NCBI RefSeq assembly: GCF_000422485.1
Contig: NZ_KE383857.1
Location: 37,519-101,518, forward strand
From: Paenibacillus pasadenensis DSM 19293
GTDB taxonomy: Bacteria > Bacillota > Bacilli > Paenibacillales > Paenibacillaceae
DNA: 64,000 nt
Direction: 5' to 3'
Of this stretch, positions 61,301 through 64,000 are shown piece after piece. A model generated the notes under the pieces. The model saw only the letters and a program-made list of their open reading frames with translations. It had not been told where the DNA came from and did not search any database. Both the position numbers and the translations under genes were made by a program. Every line of letters starts with the position of its first letter. Position 1 is the first letter of the stretch.

Positions 61301-62161
61301 ATGAGAAGCATATGGAAAAAAGCGGCTGCGGCAGTATTGGCGGGTGGGCTATTGATGTCGATCAGCATGCAGCCGGGGCAGCGGGCCGAGGCGGCAAGCT
61401 CCGTCATGGTTCCTGGTTACGAAGTCAAGCTGCTGCTCAGCCCGTCAGCCACGCTCGGCGGAGACGGCAAGCCGTCCGCTGCGCTGGCGAGCGCTTTTGG
61501 GCTCGGTTCCGCGCAGAGCATCGGCGTGGAGTATTTCGACACCAGCTCCCTGGATTTGAATGCAAAGGGATGGGATGTGCGCTTCCGCAAGAAAGCCGAC
61601 AAATCCAATTTTGAAATCAGCTACAAGAAGCGTTATCCCATCGTGAACGGGAATATCAACGCGGCGCTGGAGCAAGCCAGGCAGGAGGGCTTCACTTCTG
61701 CGGACGACAACTACGAGGCCGAGATCGACTGGAACTACAGCAAGCAGACGCTGAGCATTTCCACGGAGAAGAAGAAAAGCGCCTCGGGGTACAGCGGCAC
61801 GGCTCTGCCGGCAGAAAGCAAGGCGCTCGGCATGGCGGTGGATGAAATTCCCGGCAAGCTGGACAACTGGAGCGCAACCGGCTGGGGCAAGAAAACGCTG
61901 TCGGCTTCAAGGGCGCATGGACCGGTAGCGGTAAGCAAATACGCCGGCGTCTTCAATGGGCTGGAGACGGATGTGGAGATCTGGCCCATCCGCAGCTCGT
62001 CCGGTACGGGTACGGAGACGATCGTGGAAGTTTCCTTCAAGACGGACGATGCTGCCGAGGCCGCGGCGGAACGGGATAAGCTGATCGCCTTCCTGCAGGG
62101 CAAGGGCTGGCTGACGCCGCAGGATTCCCTCAAGACGCAGCTGATCCTGGAGCGTTGCTAG
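61301..62161 (+). CDS. Secreted CYTH-like protein
   Basis: 286 residues. ATG 61301 begins a signal peptide (MRSIWKKAAAAVLAGGLLMS, cleavage near AEAASS). The mature part begins YEVKLLLSP and continues VEYFDTSSLDLNAKGWDVRFRKK, features of the CYTH triphosphate tunnel fold; CYTH proteins are normally cytoplasmic. The ExExK metal motif is reduced here to VPGYEVK. Function unknown; secreted polyphosphate or nucleotide binding is only a guess. Confidence 0.7.
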   Translation: MRSIWKKAAAAVLAGGLLMSISMQPGQRAEAASSVMVPGYEVKLLLSPSATLGGDGKPSAALASAFGLGSAQSIGVEYFDTSSLDLNAKGWDVRFRKKADKSNFEISYKKRYPIVNGNINAALEQARQEGFTSADDNYEAEIDWNYSKQTLSISTEKKKSASGYSGTALPAESKALGMAVDEIPGKLDNWSATGWGKKTLSASRAHGPVAVSKYAGVFNGLETDVEIWPIRSSSGTGTETIVEVSFKTDDAAEAAAERDKLIAFLQGKGWLTPQDSLKTQLILERC

Positions 62162-62180
62162 GCGGCGGAACGGAATTCAA

Positions 62181-62206
62181 GGCCTTCCTGCGGGAAGGTC
62201 TTTTTT
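62181..62206 (+). terminator. Terminator after the CYTH-like gene
   Basis: GGCCTTCC and GGAAGGTC pair around TGCG-like loop, followed by six Ts. Confidence 0.8.
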
Positions 62207-62346
62207 GCGATGCTCATGCGGCCTGCAGCGCCCCGCGTGCAAGCGCCCCGAGCGCCGGCGCCATTGCGGCTGACGGCTTGCGCGGCTGCGGCGCGATGCG
62301 CTATGCTGGAACGGATGTTCTTATTTCTAATGAAGAAGGTGAGCCG

Positions 62347-62997
62347 ATGAGCGAGACGCGAAAGAGGCTGAAGCTGGAGGCGCCGCGGCTGCCGGCGGAG
62401 CTGGAAAGGCTGTCGCTGCCGGCGCGGCTGGGCACGCGGGATGCGTTCGAGCACGGGCTCGTCGAAGGCGAGCGGCTGGAAGAGCTGGACGCCGACAAGG
62501 TCGTGTTCGACGGCGTCGTGTTCCGAGGCGTCACATTCGACTCGGCCAAGCTGCGGAGCCTGGAGCTCACGGACGTGCTGTTCGACCGCTGCGATCTGTC
62601 CAACGCCGATCTGAGCCGAGCGGTCGTCCACCGCGCGCAGTTCCGCTCCTGCAAGCTCGTCGGAGCCGATCTGAGCGAAGCGATGCTGCGCAACGTGCTC
62701 GTCGAGGACTGCCAGCTCGACTATGCCAACCTGCGCGCTGCCGACCTCAAGGGGGTCGTGTTCGCCGACAGCTCGCTGAACCGCGCGGACTTCTGCATGG
62801 CGAAGCTCGCCAAGACGGAATTCCACCGCTGCAAGCTGGACGGCGCGCTGCTCGGCACGCCGCTGAGGGGCATCGACCTGAGCGACAGCGAGTTCACGGG
62901 ACTGTCCTGCAATCCGGACGATCTGCGGGGCTGCATCATCTCGCGCGAGCAGGCGTTCATCTTCGCCGCGCTGTTCGGCATGGTGCTGAAGGACTAG
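62347..62997 (+). CDS. Pentapeptide-repeat protein
   Basis: 216 residues. From about residue 50 a run of A(D/N)LXX-type pentapeptides forms a right-handed quadrilateral helix (CDLSNADLSRA, ADLSEAMLRN, ANLRAADLKG, CNPDDLRG). The ATG at 62347 is preceded by GAAGGTGAG. Some family members mimic DNA and protect gyrase from quinolones (Qnr, MfpA); sequence alone cannot assign that here. It ends in a hydrophobic IFAALFGMV segment, as in Qnr-like dimerisation ends. Confidence 0.87.
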   Translation: MSETRKRLKLEAPRLPAELERLSLPARLGTRDAFEHGLVEGERLEELDADKVVFDGVVFRGVTFDSAKLRSLELTDVLFDRCDLSNADLSRAVVHRAQFRSCKLVGADLSEAMLRNVLVEDCQLDYANLRAADLKGVVFADSSLNRADFCMAKLAKTEFHRCKLDGALLGTPLRGIDLSDSEFTGLSCNPDDLRGCIISREQAFIFAALFGMVLKD

Positions 62998-63027
62998 CCA
63001 GCGCCTGGCGTCCCCCCGCCCCGCAGC

Positions 63028-63056
63028 AAAAAGCCGTCCTCTCGGACGGCTTCTTT
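63028..63056. terminator. Terminator between the pentapeptide gene and fnr2
   Basis: AAAAAGCCGTCC and GGACGGCTTCTTT around TCTC. Works best on the plus strand; an A-run allows action on the minus strand too. Confidence 0.8.
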
Positions 63057-63143
63057 GCGATCGACGCCGCGGCTCTGCGCCCCTTTGCGGCCGCCGGCCG
63101 TGCCGCTGGCTGCGGTCCGGTCCCGGGCCGGCCAGCGCATGCG

Positions 63144-63869
63144 CTACATGCGGCAGATTTCCTTCGGGCAGCCCTCGCAGCGGCAGTGCTGCATGAGCTG
63201 CTCCAGGTCGTGGACGACGATATGGCCCTGGCGCATCGACAGCGCGCCCGCGCGGCGGTAATCGGCAAGCAGCCGATTGACGCTCTCGCGCGCGGCTCCG
63301 ATCGTCTCGGCCAGCTCGGAGTTGGTGATGCGCTGCGTGATCAGGATGCCGTCGTCGACGGGCATGCCGTACGTATTGGCCATGCGGATGAGCGTGGAGC
63401 AGAGCGCGCCGGGCTTGCCGTAGAGCATCAGGTCGCGCAGCTTCGTCTGCGTGTGCCGGTTCATCTGGCTCATCCAGCCGATGCACTCCAGCGCCAGGCC
63501 GCCGAACCGCCACAGCGCGAACTCCAGCTCGCCGCGCGGGATGAAGCTGATGACGCAGTCGGTCTGCGCGACGGCGCTGAAGCTTTGCGACGGCTCGCCG
63601 TCGAAGCCGAGCTGGCCGAAGAAATCGCCCTGCTTGTAGCGGTAAATCGTGAATTCCTTGCCCTCGGCGCTCGTCTTCATGCCTTTGACATGGCCGTGCT
63701 CGAGGTAGTACCAGTACTCCGCCGGCTCGCCCTCCCAAAATACGTGGCCGCCCGCAGGGATCCGATGCTTGCGCATGAGCGCCGACAGCTTCGCGAGGCT
63801 GTCCGCAGAAAAGGCGGCCGAGTTGCCCGGAGCCGTCTCCGGCTTGGTGACGCCGCTTGCTGCATCCAT
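63144..63869 (-). CDS. Second Fnr-type regulator (Crp/Fnr family)
   Basis: 241 residues, paralogous to the fnr at 41552-42310: sensor domain (GGHVFWEGEPAEYWYYLEHG), recognition helix AARESVNRLL, and a C-terminal Cys motif HCRCEGCPKEIC, one Cys pair fewer than the first Fnr. The ATG at 63869 follows GGAAGGAGGG. Its promoter carries a perfect FNR box at -41.5, so it is FNR-activated or autoregulated. Confidence 0.9.
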   Translation of the reverse strand: MDAASGVTKPETAPGNSAAFSADSLAKLSALMRKHRIPAGGHVFWEGEPAEYWYYLEHGHVKGMKTSAEGKEFTIYRYKQGDFFGQLGFDGEPSQSFSAVAQTDCVISFIPRGELEFALWRFGGLALECIGWMSQMNRHTQTKLRDLMLYGKPGALCSTLIRMANTYGMPVDDGILITQRITNSELAETIGAARESVNRLLADYRRAGALSMRQGHIVVHDLEQLMQHCRCEGCPKEICRM

Positions 63870-63898
63870 GATCGTGCCCTCCTTCCGATGATGCCCTA

Positions 63899-63941
63899 AC
63901 TGTAGCAAATACCGCACGGAAGGGATGTGACCGTCCTCACA
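63899..63941 (-). promoter_or_regulatory. FNR box and class II promoter of fnr2
   Basis: Perfect TGTGA-CCGTCC-TCACA (63926-63941). On the minus strand the -10 TACAGT occupies 63904-63899, giving a start near 63892 and the box centre at -41.5. Confidence 0.78.
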
Positions 63942-63955
63942 GAGGACCCGGGAGC

Positions 63956-64000
63956 TCAGCTTATCAACATTCCTCCTGCGGCACTTGCCGCGACGACGAT
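63956..64000 (-). CDS. Possible 3' end of a minus-strand gene (partial)
   Basis: On the minus strand the last 45 bases read as 14 sense codons (IVVAASAAGGMLIS) and a TGA at 63956-63958. The composition is hydrophobic, as at the end of a membrane protein. Too short to identify; it could also be chance. Confidence 0.3.
   Translation of the reverse strand: MVVAASAAGGMLIS

Noticed and set aside
1-64000. tRNA, rRNA, phage or intact insertion-sequence genes
   Set aside because: None was recognised on either strand by reading; only the MITE-like element at 46420-46584 looks mobile.

Overview
The window is GC-rich chromosomal DNA from a Gram-positive, spore-forming member of the Paenibacillaceae (Paenibacillus or a close relative). 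Evidence: a surface protein ending in three SLH domains, a YhcN/YlaJ-type spore lipoprotein, a Bacillus-type caa3 oxidase operon, YesM/YesN plus LplABC-type sugar uptake, Bacillus-type Fnr proteins with C-terminal cysteine clusters, and strong AGGAGG ribosome sites. No rRNA, tRNA, CRISPR array, phage gene or intact transposase was seen. Nearly all the large antisense ORFs are codon-bias shadows.

Layout. 1-2874: 3' part of a repeat-rich SLH surface protein. 3024-5667 (minus): ABC-2 exporter. 5848-7596: a DUF421 membrane protein and a convergent spore lipoprotein. 7811-13503: the caa3 cytochrome oxidase cluster (ctaCDEF, ctaG, a DUF420 gene), with a sigma-A promoter and a hairpin-bearing leader. 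13516-15603: a LacI regulator and a PfkB fructokinase with an operator over the -35 box. 15723-16748: a HemAT-type globin sensor. 17034-22152: a GntR(YtrA-like)/ABC operon, a NatAB-like exporter and two small membrane proteins. 22231-34267: a pectin (rhamnogalacturonan) uptake and degradation locus, with YesN/YesM, LplB/YtcP/LplA-type ABC importer, a GH43-like glycosidase, a sugar-phosphate isomerase/epimerase-like protein, a PL11 lyase and an AraC regulator. Cre-like (CcpA) sites sit at its promoters.

34513-39131 is the most unusual block: five co-directional genes encoding a soluble methyl-accepting protein, a GAF protein, an acetolactate-synthase-like TPP enzyme, a STAS-like small protein and a KASIII-like protein lacking the usual His and Asn catalytic residues. 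It looks like a sensory module joined to a small-molecule biosynthetic module. It is followed by a polysaccharide deacetylase, a MerR regulator with a classic 19-bp-spacer promoter, and a CPBP protease.

41552-54101 is an oxygen-limitation island: fnr, a GAF/NarL-type regulator/PAS-kinase system resembling nreABC, a hemerythrin-like gene, a DoxX-family gene, adhE, pflB and pflA. FNR-type boxes (TGTGA-N6-TCACA) lie upstream of the hemerythrin-like gene and of a second fnr paralogue at 63144-63869, both exactly at the class II position (-41.5) relative to good -10 boxes. A related FNR/Rex-like box precedes the doxX-adhE-pflBA run. This island is also rich in extragenic repeats and holds a MITE-like element with TA ends.

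54508-62997: a VanX-like lipoprotein dipeptidase; an ABC importer with a metallophosphoesterase and a LysR regulator (possibly for a phosphonate or phosphoester); a secreted CYTH-like protein; and a pentapeptide-repeat protein. The window ends with fnr2 and perhaps the last 14 codons of another minus-strand gene.
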